Positions 1-11,700 of a stretch of DNA of 64,000 nt are shown here, in pieces. Source of the DNA: Chlorophyllum brunneum. Its lineage: Eukaryota > Basidiomycota > Agaricomycetes > Agaricales > Agaricaceae. Both the position numbers and the translations under genes were made by a program. The notes beneath the pieces are model-generated. The model was not told the origin of the DNA and searched no databases. It saw only the letters and a list, made by a program, of their open reading frames with translations. Within the stretch, counting starts at the first letter, position 1. Every line of letters starts with the position of its first letter. Location: positions 124,001 to 188,000 of the forward strand of contig OY756146.1 of assembly GCA_963576785.1 (NCBI GenBank), given 5' to 3'.

Positions 1-1780
1 TGTTGTGGTTTTTGGAAGTATTCTAGGTTCTTGTGATTGGTCCAGATTTTGAATGGTTCATTGGCGTCAAGTAGGTATTATCTCCAGGTTTTTATTGCTT
101 CTTGGATGGCTAGTAGTTCTTTGTCATAGATCTGATAGTTTCATTCTGCAGGTGTCATTGTTCTTGAGTGGAATGCAATCGGGTGCCAGTGTTCTTTTTG
201 TTTCTGTGATAGTATTGCTCCTATTCCATAGCCTGATGTGTCTACTTCCACTCTGTATTGTCCCTTGTCTTGTGGCATTGCTAATACTAGTTTGCTTGTG
301 ACCTTTTCCTTGATTCTTTTGAAGGCTTGTTGCTGTCATTCTGTCCATACCCATTGACTGTCTTTCTTCTCAACTCGTGTAAAGGGGCTGCTATGTTGCT
401 GAAGTTGTGTATGAATTGTTGGTAGAAGTTTGCAAAGCCTAGGAATTTCTTAACATCTTTCAGGGATTTGGGTGTTGGCCACTCTTTTACTGCTTTCATC
501 TTCTCCTCCTCCATTTTAACGCTGCCTTGTCCAACCACAAATCCCAATATTGGTATCTCCTTCGCATCGAATAAGCACTTTGACCTTTTGAAATACAGCT
601 GGTGTTTTGCTGTGATGTCAAGGAATTGTTTTATTCTGTCTTCAAGTTCCTGTTGTGTGGTTCCTGGAATGACAAAGTCATCCATGTAGTTGACAACTGC
701 CCCTTTGTGTAGCATCTTTTGGAAGACTGTGTTCATCATCCTTTGGAATATTGCTGGTGAGTTGCTCATTCCAAAAAATATGACTGTTGGTTCAAATAAT
801 CCATTGTTTGTTACAAACACTGCTTTCCATTTGTCACCTTCTCTGATCCAGATGTTGTTGTATCCCCAAATAATGTCAAGCTTGTTAAAGACTTTTGTAT
901 CCTTGAGTCTGTCAATAACTTCACTTATCAGCGGAAGTGGCATTTTGTCTTTAATTGTGTGTTTGTTTAGTTTTTTGTAGTCTTGTACTAGTCACTTGGT
1001 TCTGTCCTTCTTGGGTATGAAGAAGCATGGGGTTGCATAAGGGGATTGTGATGGCTGAATTTGTCCTGAGGCAATATTCTCATCAAGGAATTTCTGTAGT
1101 TCTTGTTTTTCCAATATTGTCATTGGGTAGACTTTGGACTGTAGTACCAGTGGTGCATTTTCTGTCAGGTTTATCTCATGATCCCATCTCATGTACTCGG
1201 GTAGTTTGTCAAAGTTCTTCTTGTTGAACAGGTGCATGTATTGCTGTAGGTATGTTGGTAGGTCTTCTGGGTTGGTCTGGTCCGTTTTCTTTTCCTCCAT
1301 GTGTTCTTTTATTGTGCGTATTCTTTTGTTGAACCATATGTCATTGTGGTGTGTGGTACAATCCTTCAGGCATCTATTGAAGTGTATTATGTTGTTTGTC
1401 CAGTCAATTTCCAGGTTATGTTTGACTAGCCAGTCATGTCCGAGATATAGGTCTGTGCTCTCTAGTTGTGTTACCATTTCTTCGATTTCTTCCATGTGTT
1501 TACCATTGCTTAATACCAGTTGTGCCATGTCTGTTATTTTTCCTTTCTTATTTTCAGTTCCATTGGCATTGATTACTCATATTAGGGTTTTGAGAGGTCT
1601 GGTTGTAATATGTTCTTCTTCTACTACTCTCTGTGCTATACACATATGGGTACATCCTGAGTCTACCAGTGTGGTGATCTGTTTAGGTCTCTTTATTGTT
1701 CTGATTATTGAATTGAGGAGAAGTTTGCATATCAAGTTCCTTTTCTATGCAATCACATATCATTTATTATAAAGTAAAAC
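1..1780 (-). pseudogene. Gypsy pol remnant (protease, RT, start of RNase H)
   Basis: Reads protease (DSGCTH, near 1660), RT N-terminus (992-1528), and RT palm with NYMDDFV (287-943), then shifts frame at about 350 just before the RNase H connection. The two main open parts share one frame and are separated by a TGA at 992-994, where copy 2 has a CGC arginine codon. Another TGA near 1575 precedes the conserved VINA stretch. The polymerase would copy the element's RNA inside virus-like particles, but this copy is inactive. The RNase H region is cut by the window edge. Family assignment is firm; the individual lesions are read from comparison with copy 2 only. Confidence 0.88.
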
Positions 1781-1815
1781 AGGAGTTCTAGGTTTATTGG
1801 CTTGCAGGTTTGTGC

Positions 1816-2342
1816 CTACTCAGAGCCTTCAGCAAAATCCTCCTTTGCCTCTTCTTCTTGCTCTGTTTCCTCAGTAACTTCTCTGATGTGCGCTTTCTTC
1901 AGTACTTTACAATTCATCAAGATGTGGCCCTACTTGCCACAATTATAGCACATTATTTTGGTGTATGTGACCTTCATCTTCTTGTGGCAATATTTGGCAA
2001 TATGCCTGTATAGGTTGCAGTTGAAACATTTCGGTTTGCCATTCTGATCAGTGTCTGCCCTCTGTCTACCAATCTCCATTGGTTGTCCTCCACCTCCATA
2101 TGTGACTCCTGTGCTTGTTCTGATGTCTCCTCAGGTGATGTCTGCCATTTTGTATCCTTGTCCTACTGCAAGGATTATGTTCCTCCATTTGTTGTATATG
2201 TCTGGAATTGAGGTTGATGGATAGCCTACAATAGTTTGGATAATGTCTGCTCTGGTGTGTTATTTGAGGAGGAATATGGTGTGAGCATTGTCTATTCCTG
2301 CTTGGGTCTTCAATGCTTTGAACCCTATTAAGAAGTCCAAGG
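1816..2342 (-). pseudogene. Gypsy gag remnant with zinc knuckle
   Basis: C-terminal half of gag, collinear with 51700-52240 of copy 2. It holds the nucleocapsid knuckle region (cysteine codons around 1920-1960) and the same TAG stop directly upstream of the protease frame (1816-1818). At about 2342 it is joined to leader sequence, so the N-terminal half of gag is deleted, by some 0.8 kb relative to copy 2. It lacks the 31-nt insertion present in copy 2 and so shows the uninterrupted gag frame at that point. Not functional. Confidence 0.8.
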
Positions 2343-2354
2343 TGAGTTGAAATG

Positions 2355-2366
2355 ACACTTTACCAA
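2355..2366 (-). other. Self-priming primer-binding site (Gypsy copy 1)
   Basis: On the minus strand TTGGTAAAGTGT lies one base inside the LTR. The plus-strand text at 2451-2462 within the LTR is the same 12-mer, so the minus-strand (sense) LTR holds its complement. The transcript could therefore fold back and prime itself, as known for Tf1/sushi elements. The identical arrangement is kept in copy 2. Confidence 0.7.
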
Positions 2367-2367
2367 A

Positions 2368-2590
2368 TGTTATGACCTTAGTCTAGGACTCAGGTTACAA
2401 GTCTTTGGATAAAGACAAGGAAGTAGAGAGAAGAGAAAGGGATGATACAATTGGTAAAGTGTAAGGAATACATCAAGTATTACTATACTTTATATCTACT
2501 AACTACTGGAACTATGCTGAAGCAGACTGGGAGGGGTATCCTATCTTGGCGGCTTTTTTTAGCATGCCCCGAGTCGGACTGTTATCACGA
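2368..2590 (-). repeat. 5' LTR of Gypsy copy 1 (outer end uncertain)
   Basis: Starts TGTTATGACC like the LTR of copy 2 and stays alignable to the TATA region (about 2490-2500). Beyond that it is no longer similar to the copy 2 LTR. The end given here is the next plausible CA dinucleotide (CACGACA). The real LTR may stop near 2510, with the rest belonging to the neighbouring repeat. Confidence 0.55.
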
Positions 2591-2599
2591 CATTCCCCT

Positions 2600-2994
2600 T
2601 CTTATAATGCCCTATCTCCAGTAGTGGCTTAGGTAATCCTCCCAAGTTAGGCCCCGGCATTAGGGCACCACCACCTTTGGCCAATATTGGACTTGGGCGA
2701 TGCACACAGCTGGGTCACACCATGACAGTGTGACGTCACTATGTGACTTGCTATGTGGCTGGGTGTGACAACTCCCATGCTAGCCTGTGATAGCACCAAA
2801 CAATGCCAAACAGGACCACACAACCTAATCCGGTGTTACCTGGGAATATTGCTAAGCAACCATGCCTCGTGCACTGGTACTTCCCATGGTTGAGAATAAA
2901 TCCTCCCCACAGGTTTCAAACCCAGGACCTTCTAGCCAAGCAGCCTGGTAGGAATTAAGCCTACACCCAAACCACTTGACCATTAGGCCGACCC
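2600..2994 (-). repeat. tRNA-derived SINE-like repeat
   Basis: Read on the minus strand from about 2994, the sequence begins like a tRNA. An A-box-like TGGTCAAGTGG lies at 2972-2982 and a B-box-like GGTTTGAAACC at 2912-2922, about 50 nt apart. The B box differs from the consensus by TTCG to TTTG, fitting CpG decay. About 300 nt of non-coding body follow, with two adjacent perfect hairpins at 2714-2734 and 2735-2747. No protein frame of note. The 3' end and any TSD are not recognisable, so this is a candidate SINE and not a proven one. Confidence 0.45.
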
Positions 2995-3897
2995 ATACAC
3001 TCTGGCCAGGGACACTCCCTGGCTGTGTGTTGTCTTCTGTTGGAGTAGTTCAGGGGTCGTCCTGACCGTTCCCTCACTTTCTGGTCCATTCTGTCATCGG
3101 CGAAATGGTCCATTCATCAGGAGGTGCATTTATTTGCCACTGACCTACAGGTCGCCGCTGGACATTGTCCAGTGATGTCTATTGATTCACTGCATAAACT
3201 CAATGTAGCAACTGTTCAAAAGGCCTGGAAAGTCACTTTCTAGGACTCCTCTTATCACGGTTCAAACTTCCTTGCTTTCAAGGATAGTAAGAACAAGGTT
3301 CTACAGCCAACGTACCTCCATGGGGGTTCCTGGCTTCCTTCCTTTCCCTCTCAGTCCATCGCAACGAGAGCGAATCATGCCATTCTTGGGTATGCTCCAA
3401 CCGGTGAGTATCACTCCTGGTTTCATCCTCTAGAGCCTATTGGCTGCGAGTGTGGGGCTCCTCTGCACTCATATCTTGTGCTCTTGTCTTCTGTACAAGA
3501 GACGTCATGGCCTGCCGGTCTCCCTTGACCAGCTGGTTAGTTTCCTTAAGCGTAATCCTTTGGTGTTTGTGTTTAGAACCAACACACTGCTTGCGGAGGT
3601 TGGATAACGCAGCGCGACCCCTGCTAGCTTCCCACATCTCCAACGTGTGTAGAATTTAATTGTGAATTGATGCATACTCTCCTTAGGGAGGGGAGGCTAG
3701 GGGTCGCTTGTATATCTGGTCTAGGATTCGCGCATCCATGCATGTTTCCATGACCATTTACCCAGACCATCTGTTGGTGGTCTAGTTTGGCCAGGGGAGA
3801 GCCAATCTTCAAATACCTTCCTTTTGTAGACTACATGTGGGTTGCAATCATGCACCACCTTAAACATGTTGATTTAAAAAAAAAAAAAAAAAAAAAA
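2991..3897 (+). mobile_element. LINE A, 5'-truncated copy with poly(A)
   Basis: Carries the last part of ORF2 (late RNase H through the C-terminal zinc knuckle, with an 8-9 base loss near 3460 that destroys the second part of the knuckle spacing), the family A 3' UTR with the conserved AGACC...GGTCT hairpin, and a 22-nt poly(A) at 3876-3897. Many CpG sites of young copies are TpG or CpA here, so it is old. No TSD is visible: the left flank is the SINE-like repeat and the right flank is an inverted LINE A piece. Confidence 0.9.
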
Positions 3898-4388
3898 GAA
3901 ACTGCCGCAGCAGTTCCCAAAGCCATACAAATGGCGAATAGTTCAGCATCTGGGGCTGTAACCTTGCCAGCTGGGTGATGCATTGCACAAAGCAAACATG
4001 TCCCCCTATAAACGTGGGCAGCCTAAACTGCCTGGAAGTCCCCAATCAGTGGTAGACTCACATCTGTCACCATGTAGATAACCTGTCTATCCTCCCAATA
4101 CCCACGAAGGGTATCATTGAGCAAATCCACCTGATGACCCACAGGGTTTCCACTGAGCAAGGCATCATATGTCTTGTAAGTCACCTGGACTGCTATGCAG
4201 CCCAGGAGATGAGAACCTGGAGACACTTCGAGTGCAAATGGCTTGAACATCTCCGTTAAATCTGGCAAACAAGAGTTTGCCTCTGTGACTGGCCCTTTGA
4301 CCTTGACTGCCTAAGCGGGGGTCATGAGAGTGATCGACCTGGGGTGTGGAACACAGCCCCCTATATACTGATGCCCCATGACAGAGAG
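3898..4388 (-). mobile_element. LINE A fragment, inverted (RNase H region)
   Basis: Reverse complement of the family A ORF2 segment between the RT thumb and mid RNase H, including the tether before RNase H and the ATDAS-type catalytic strand region. It abuts the poly(A) of the previous copy on the left and a plus-strand ORF1 fragment on the right without TSDs. It is broken in all frames (short open pieces only). Confidence 0.82.
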
Positions 4389-4731
4389 CCAAGACATGGA
4401 TCTCAAAGGCTGTCCCTCAGGGAACTATTTTTACAGTTGGCCTCCCTCAGTCAAAGTCCTACCTCAAGGTCATCGATGTTCCCTACTTCAGGATTGGCAA
4501 AACTCGCTGGTCCTCATTCGAGATCGAGCAGATCATAAAGCGCACAGCATTTTCTGATCTGTTCACGTTAACGGGACCCCCCCATATTACGAGGAACTCC
4601 AAGGCATCTGATACCACCACAGTGTACTTCAATATTCACAACTCTCAGAAAGGTCAACGGGCAAACCTCCTCCTCAGGAAGTCGCTCCACATTGGTGGAT
4701 ATGTCTGTCCTATCAGGCCATCTGCAGCCTC
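4389..4731 (+). pseudogene. LINE ORF1 (gag-like) fragment
   Basis: Central ORF1 segment, matching residues that in the long copy at 34190-36154 precede the first zinc knuckle (region around 35440-35780). It starts in the conserved WISKAVPQG-like stretch and stops just before the CCHC array, where the poly(T) of an inverted LINE B begins. Several frame lesions. Only a relic. Confidence 0.8.
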
Positions 4732-6249
4732 TTTTTTTTTTTTTTTGGATCATGGCCTAAGGCCGATTTATTACGTGGCGCTCGAACACAGCCCGCAGCC
4801 GGAATACAAACAAGTAAACAAGCGGGTATCTACGGAGAAAGTGGTAACTACGCCCTACCAAGCAAAAGTGCCGTTGCCCAAAACCAACGGTAGGAGGAAT
4901 TGCGTCCTACTCCCGAGCCCAGAGGGCGAGGGGAGTGGACGCCAGAGGAGGCGAGTGGGCAGGGAGGTCCCCCAACCAGCGACCCAGTCCGAAGACCAGG
5001 CCCGGTCAGTAGGTGTTAATTCACTGTAAATGCCCGGCGGTGGAGACGCACCCAGTTACTAGCCCAGCTAAGCCCCAACCCCCCTTTACTAAGACCCAGT
5101 CCCCCAGCCACGGTCACCCTTGCCAGAGTAATTGACCACACCATTTGTGTGGCTATCGGCATCTTCACCACACCTAGTCGCTGTAGGGTCCAGGTCCATT
5201 CATCGGTCATTGGAACTGTCGCCAGGTCTTCGCCAGGGGTCACCAGTGCCGGACAATAACCCACCTACCCTAAGCCAGTTATCCAATTCCCTGGGGAACG
5301 GATGGGAAGGCGAACGCCTGGGGGTTCACTTTCAAGAACTTGACAAGGGCACCCGGCGTAGCAGGGTACCCCCGAGAGGAATCAAACCGACTGCAGTTGG
5401 TAAGAATATGCACATGGGACTCGAAAGGAGCCCCGCATGGACACCAAAATGGTTCGTCCTGGAAGAATCGAGACCTATAGGCCCCGATAGGCGCATGGTT
5501 GAGTATAACCCTACACATGCGGGTGGACAGCGAGTTGGACTCTGCTGCGGTGGAAGGCAGCCACGAACCTCCATGGAGGTAGGTGGGCTGGAGGGGCTTA
5601 CCGTTACGCCCTTCGAGAGCCATGAACTGGCTACCCGAGTAAGTAGGATCCTGGAATCGAGTGATCCAGGCATCCTGGCAGGATTTGACGGCCCTCTGAC
5701 GAAGGGAGTCAAGGGAGGTCTGCGGATGGGAACCCGTGGCGATCTGAAGTTCGGTGCAGTATTGGTGTACGGTACCGTGAATGGCCCACTTCTCCGAAGA
5801 GAAGGTGTGCCAGATGTGAATGGAGCGTTCAGGGTGGCCCTCGAACCACTCCATAAGAGCATTACACACGGCAAGCGAATGAGCTTGACCTGAGTGAACG
5901 GAAGGGTCCACCGCTCTCCTAGCCGAGCCCAGGGAGTCAGTGAACAAAACAATGGAGTCGCAATCAGGGAGGCTGACGGCCTTCCCAATTGCGATCCGGA
6001 TAGCGTACAGCTCAGCGTCAGGAGCCGTCACTCGACCTGCCGTGTGTCTCGTCTGAAAGACACACCGGCCCGACTGGTAGATATGGGCAGCAGAAACTGC
6101 CTGGAATTCCCCCTGCAGCGGTAGACTAGCGTCTGTGGCCACAGTGAGAACCCGAGGGTTGGCATTGGCACGGTCCAGGGTGCTGTTCAGATGCCTTATA
6201 TGCACAGCTCTCTCGTCGCATGAGCGAGGAGAGTCATGGAAGGAGATCT
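4732..6249 (-). mobile_element. LINE B, 5'-truncated copy (RNase H to poly(A))
   Basis: Starts on the left with poly(T) 4732-4746 followed by the family B terminal hairpin GGCCTAAGGCC, then the B 3' UTR and the ORF2 C-terminus (stop at 5279). The C-terminal knuckle CPCG...H...C and RNase H are open. Its 5' end at about 6249 is fused directly to a family A endonuclease segment, so the open frame continues to 6772. No TSD is seen. Confidence 0.85.
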
Positions 6250-6772
6250 GGGCCGCAAAGCGCTCTCTATTGTACTGGATAGCCTTGCAGGGTGGAAGCT
6301 TCCGCTTTTGGACCCATTCCATAAGGTCCCACAGTTGCTTGTTAGTAGAAGCAATTTCCTCAATGCGAGCATCAAAGAAGTTGTGCTTAGTGCACTTCTT
6401 AGTACATCTAAAACTAGAGTAGTCATCGTGAGAACGAGTCTCACGATACCTCCCGAAGGTTTCATGGCACTCCTGGTTCCACCAGGGTTTAGAGCAGCAA
6501 GTGATCATAACGTCCACTGCATGGGCTTCCCACGCAGTGGAGAAGGCCTCCGCAATGGCATGGACCATAGCTTCGACCTCATCAGTAGTAGTAGGTTCCG
6601 GAAGTCTAGCTACTTCACGGAGATCCCGGATAACATCAGTGAGGAAGAGCGCTACCTCTTCACCACCATCATGCAGCAGGGTTTTCCTGTGAGTCTCCAT
6701 GATTGTGGGTGTGACTGGGAGCATCAGAACCAGTGGAACATGGTCTGACAGACCCCTAAGGGAGTAATCCAA
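5279..6772 (-). pseudogene. Fused ORF: family A endonuclease to family B RNase H, RT absent
   Basis: A 497-aa open frame. Residues about 1-170 are the C-terminal part of the family A APE endonuclease (SDHVPL near residue 9) and the linker up to the KAIQYN stretch. At residue about 173 it switches to the family B segment just upstream of RNase H (ATDAS motif near residue 213, TDSLGSA near 280) and ends in the B zinc knuckle. The whole reverse transcriptase (about 450 residues) is missing at the switch. The frame is preserved across the join. Could be a by-product of template switching or recombination; no start with context is evident. Confidence 0.75.
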
Positions 6773-6838
6773 CCTAGGCCTATGGGAAATAGACAGGTCT
6801 GATGGAACAAATGACAGATCAATGACCGATGGTCGGAG
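6250..6838 (-). mobile_element. LINE A endonuclease fragment, inverted
   Basis: Reverse complement of the family A ORF2 from the SDHVPL endonuclease motif region to the pre-RT linker. On the right it meets a plus-strand LINE A starting in the RT thumb (6839). Opposite-facing halves of one family suggest a 5' inversion of the twin-priming type, the inverted part being the more 5' segment, with the RT palm lost between. The left border is the fusion with LINE B. Confidence 0.75.
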
Positions 6839-8261
6839 ATCCTCATTGTTTCTTCGATCGAGCTCTTACATTCAAAGAGCACATTCAACATTACGCTACT
6901 AAGTCTCTGTCCATGGTTAAGGCCATGGGCATGCTTGGCAACTCGTCGCAAGGCCTTCTTCCTAATCAGAAGAGAACTCTTTATTGCTCATGTGTGGTGC
7001 CTATTGCCACGTATGGGTTTCGTTTGTGGTTTTACGAGGGTGCCCATAACAAGGCCCTTCTAAAACAACTTAACACTATGCAGCAGAAAGCTGCATTGTG
7101 GATCACTGGTGCATTCTGCACCAGTCCCACTGGAGGGGCTGAGGCCTTGGCTGGCCTTATCCCTATCCATCTCCATCTCAAGAAGCTGGCTACCCATACC
7201 ATCCACAGGGTTGCCACACTCTCTGGGAATCACCCTGTTTGCTCTGTTATGGGGCATCAGTACATAGGGGCATGTGTTCCACACCCCAGATCGATCGCTC
7301 TCATGACCCCCACTCAGGCAGTGAGGGTCAAGGGGCCGGTCACAGAGGCAAACTCTCGTTTGCCAGAAGTAACAGAGACGTTTGAGCCCTTTGCACTCGA
7401 AGCGTTGCCAGGTTCTCGTCTCCTAGACCGCTACGCGGCCCAGGTGACCTACAAAATGTATGACGCCTTGCTTGGTGGAAACCCTGTGGGTCGTCAGGTG
7501 GATTTGCTCAACGATACCCTTTGTGGGTATTGTGAGGACAGACAGGTGGTCTACACGGCAACGGATGCAAGTCTGCCACTGATTGGGGACCACCAGGCGG
7601 TTTTGGCTGCCCACATTTACAGGGGGACACGATTGCTTCATCCGATGCATCACCTAGCTGGGAAAGTTACAGCCCCAAATGCTGAACTTTTCGCCATTTG
7701 TATGGCTTTGGGAACTGCTGCGGCAGTTTCTGAGGCTGTACATATCGTGGCCTTTATGGACTTGATTGGCTCTGCTAACTGAGCTCTTGACCCATCCATA
7801 CATTCGGGCCAGGGACATTCCCTGGCTGTGTGTCATCTCCTGTTGGAATGGTTCAGGGATTGTCCTGACCGTTCCCTCACTTTCTGGTCCGTTCCATCAT
7901 CGGCGAAGTGGTCCATTCACCAGGAGGTGCATTTATTTGCCACCAACCTTCGAGTTGCCGCTGGATGTCATCCAGAGACGTCTATTGACTCGCTGTGTAA
8001 GCTCAACATAGCAACTGTCCAGAAGGCCTGGAAGGTTACCTTCCAGGACTCCTCTTATCGCGGTTCTAACTTCCTTGCTCTCAAGGACAGTAAGAACAAA
8101 CTTTTACAGCCAACGTACCTCCATGGGGGTTCTTGGCTTCCTTCCTTTCCCTCTCAGTCTATTGCAATGAGGGCAAATCGTGCCATTCTTGGGCACACAC
8201 CGACCAGCGAGTATCGCTCCTGGTTTTATCCTCTAGAGCCTATTGGCTGCGAGTGTGGGAC
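6839..8261 (+). mobile_element. LINE A fragment (RT thumb to zinc knuckle)
   Basis: Plus-strand family A ORF2 from the FFDRALTFKEH segment through RNase H to the first cysteines of the terminal knuckle, where it is cut off after CECG. Open stretches are 6839-7782 and 7828-8268. A TGA/TAA lesion lies at 7780 where young copies read KRALD. CpG-poor compared with 8709-12518. It has no 3' UTR or tail: at 8262 it is joined to an inverted LINE B piece. Confidence 0.85.
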
Positions 8262-8512
8262 ATATTAGAACAGGAGGACAGAGCCTCCTTAAGTTCTAAT
8301 GCCAAGAAGGGGGCCCACTCCCAGACTGGAAGGTCCGGGAGGGGGTCAAGAACAGACATATCACACCGCCGATCAGCAGCAGAGTTGTATGCCTGTCTAT
8401 GGAGCCCCTTGAGGGGTCTCTTACCACCAGCCTTAGCCAATGGCAATGTGGAATCAACTTGAGCTGGAACCTGGCTATTTTTCCTGTACCAGGCCAACCG
8501 ATGTAGGATTTA

Positions 8513-8518
<6 letters not shown>
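8262..8518 (-). mobile_element. LINE B fragment, inverted (linker before RT)
   Basis: Reverse complement of the family B region just before RT: an open stretch on the minus strand (8240-8497) contains the YNSAADR, DPLPDLPV and LELKEALSS segments also seen at 30360-30490. A LINE C tail starts at 8519. Together with the plus-strand B at 12636 it could be one B insertion with an inverted 5' part, later split by C and A. Confidence 0.7.
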
Positions 8519-8546
<28 letters not shown>

Positions 8547-8708
8547 TCAACAATTTATATAGCAGTGCTTGAACGCAGTCCGTGTGTACATACATACAAA
8601 GGCAGAACGTACAGAATGTTCGGAGAAGAGAAAGTAAACTACAAGTAAACTAACCCCACGAGACTCGTTGTCATCTAGCGCATACACTAGAGAGATGTTT
8701 GGTACCTA

Positions 8709-11700
8709 GGGACGAGACCCTGAATCTCATGAACGTTTACTCTGATTCGGAGCACACGGCAATGACCGGGCTGCTACATTGCCCAAGCATGTCTATATGG
8801 GCGGCGATTTCAATTGCCATTCTGAGTTGTGGGACCCTAATTATGGCTCCCACTCAGGCACCTCGCAGTCTCTGATCTCCATCGGGACAGACATCGGCCT
8901 AGACCTCGCCCTTCCGGTCGAGCCTGGGCCTACTCACATTCCGCATAATGAGGATCTTCGACCGTCAGTCATCGATCTTGCATTTGTTCCATCAGACCTG
9001 TCTATCTCCCACAGACCCAGGTTAGATTACTCCCTTAGGGGTCCGTCAGACCACGTTCCACTGGTTCTGGCGCTTCCAGTCACTCCCACGATAGTGGAGA
9101 CTCACAGGAAAACCCTGCCGCATGACGGTGGCGAAGAGGTAGCGCTCTTCCTCACTGATGTTATCCGGGATCTCCGAGAAGTAGCTAGGCTTCTGGAACC
9201 TACCACTGCTGATGAGGTTGAGGCCGCGGTTCACGCCGTGGCGGAGGCCTTCTCCACCGCGTGGGAAGCCCATGCAGTGGACATCATGATCACTCGCCGC
9301 TCTAAACCCTGGTGGAACCAGGAATGCCGCGAAACTTTCGGGAGATATCGTGAGACTCGTTCTCACGATGACTACTCTAACTTTAGACGTGCTAAGAAGC
9401 ACGCAAAGCACAACTTCTTTGATGCTCGCATCGAGGAGATTGCTTCTACAAACAAGAGACCGTGGGACCTTATGGAATGGGTCCAGAAGTGGAAACTTCC
9501 ACCCTGCGAGGCTATCCAGTACAATGGAGAGCCGTGTCATGCGCTCCCGGATCTCTGGGATGCACTCCACAATACCTACAACTCGGCTTCTGGCCGAGCT
9601 GTGGATGTTTCTGTTCTTGATCCGCTGCCCAGCCTTATGGCGCGGGAGTGGGTCCAATTTTCAGCCTTAGAGCTGATGGACGCCCTTAGCGCATGCTCGG
9701 GTGTGTCCGCCCCGGGGCCGGACCATGTAACATGGACCCACCTCAAGGAGATCACCGAGGACCCCGATGTCCTTTGGCTATTCATTGGGATAGCGAATGC
9801 CTGCATGTGTGTGGGTCATTGGCCATCTCACTTTAAGGAAAGCTTGTCGGTTATCATACCGAAGCCGGGCAAGCTGTCCTACTCAATGCCCAAGGCGTTC
9901 AGACCCATTGTGCTCTTGAACACCTTCGGTAAGCTCATCGAGAAGATGATCTCGAATCGCCTCCAGTTTGACTCTGTCAACCATGGAGTTTTTCACCCAA
10001 ATCAGCTCGGTGGTATCCGTCAGAGGTCCACTGATGATGCTGGGATGCTCCTAACCCACATCGTTTGCGCGGGGTGGGCCAAGGGCCTCAAGACTAGCGT
10101 TGTCGCTTTTGACATCGCTCAGTTCTTTCCTTCGCTCAACCACTCTATGTTGTTGGCGATTTTACAGAAGCAAGGATTCGACCCCTGTGTGGGTAGATTC
10201 TTTGCCTCTTATTTGGTTGGTCGCTCTACGCAATATGCATGGGGGGACCACAAGTCTGATCTCAGACAAGCGGACGTTGGGGTAGGTCAGGGCTCTTCGC
10301 TCTCTCCTGTCCTCTCCGGCCTCTATCTTGCTCCCTTCATGAAGCTTTATGATAGGGAGGCAATCGCTCTTGGGAGCACTTTGCTCTCATACGTCGACGA
10401 TGGCCTTGTCATCGCCCAAGCTAAAACTTGGGAACCTAATTTGGTGTGTCTAAAGCAGGCGTACCAGGTTATTTATCGCCTGACTACTTCGTTTGGGCTT
10501 GCCGTTGAGCACGACAAGTCTGAAGTTTTTCATTTCTCCCGTAAACGGGGAGATGACAACCCACCGCTGGATCTGGGGTATGCTCCCCATACCGGCGATA
10601 CTCCGCTTCGCCCTAAGACCCATTGGAGGTACTTGGGCTTTTTCTTCGATCGCGCTCTTACGTTTAAAGAGCACGTTCGGCATTATGCTACTAAGTCTCT
10701 GTCCACGGTCAAGGCCATGGGCATGCTTGGTAACTCTTCGCGAGGCCTTCTTCCTAATCAGAAGAGGACTCTGTACCGCTCGTGCATAGTACCTATTGCT
10801 ATGTATGGGTTTCGACTCTGGTTTTATGAAGGGGCCCGTAATAAGGCCCTTCTGAAACAACTTAACACTATGCAACGTAAAGCTGCATTGTGGATCACTG
10901 GTGCATTTCGCACCAGTCCTACCGGAGGGGCTGAGGCCTTGGCTGGCCTCATCCCCATCCACCTTCATCTCAGGAAGCTAGCTGCCCGTGCCGTCCACAG
11001 GGTGGCTACGCTCGCTGATAATCACCCTGTTCGTTCCGTCATGGGGCGTCAGTATGTAGGGAACTGTGTTCCACACCCCAGATCGATCGCCCTCATGACC
11101 CCCGCCCAGGTGGGTAAGGTCAAGGGGCCGGTCACGGAGGCAAACTCTCGTTTGCCAGACCTAACGGAGACGTTCGAGCCGTTTGCACTCAAGGCGTCCC
11201 CAGGTTCTCGTCTTTTGGACCGATTTTCGGCCCAGGTGACTTATAAGACGTATGACGCCTCGCTCGGTGGAAACCCTGCGGGTCGCCAGGTGGATTTGCT
11301 CAACGATACCCTTCGTGGGTATCGAGAGGACAGACAGGTTGTCTACGCAGCGACGGACGCAAGTCTGCCACTGGTTGGGGACTTCCAGGCAGTCTCCGCT
11401 GCCCATGTTTATAGGGGGCCACGCTTGCTTCGTGCAACGCGTCACCCAGCTGGCAAGGTTACAGCCCCAGATGCTGAACTTTTTGCCATCCGTATGGCTT
11501 TGGGGACTGCCGCGGCAGTCTCCGAGGCTGTACACATTGCGGTCTTTACGGACTCGATTGGTTCTGCCAAGCGAGCTCTTGACCCGTCCGTGCACTCAGG
11601 CCAGGGTCATTCCCTGGCGGTGTGTCGTCTGTTGTTGGATTGGTTCAGGGATCGCCCTGACCGCTCCCTCACCTTCTGGTCCGTTCTGTCATCAGCAAAA

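Larger units (their letters stand above)
1..2590 (-). mobile_element. Ty3/Gypsy LTR retrotransposon, decayed copy 1 (5' part)
   Basis: Minus-strand Gypsy element running off the left edge. From right to left it has an LTR, a primer-binding site, a gag remnant with a CCHC knuckle, the protease DSG site, RT with YMDD, and the start of RNase H. It is collinear with copy 2 (46907-53362) from about 49910 to 53070, but most of gag is missing: the sequence jumps at about 2342 from the gag middle to the 5' leader. Premature TGA codons (for example at 992 and near 1575) sit where copy 2 has arginine, so CGA-to-TGA decay is likely. The outer LTR end is uncertain because sequence similarity to copy 2 fades beyond the TATA region. 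Confidence 0.9.

Noticed and set aside
1810..2013. Plus-strand open frames over Gypsy and LINE minus-strand regions
   Set aside because: Antisense shadows of gag, pol and ORF2; residues show no family pattern.
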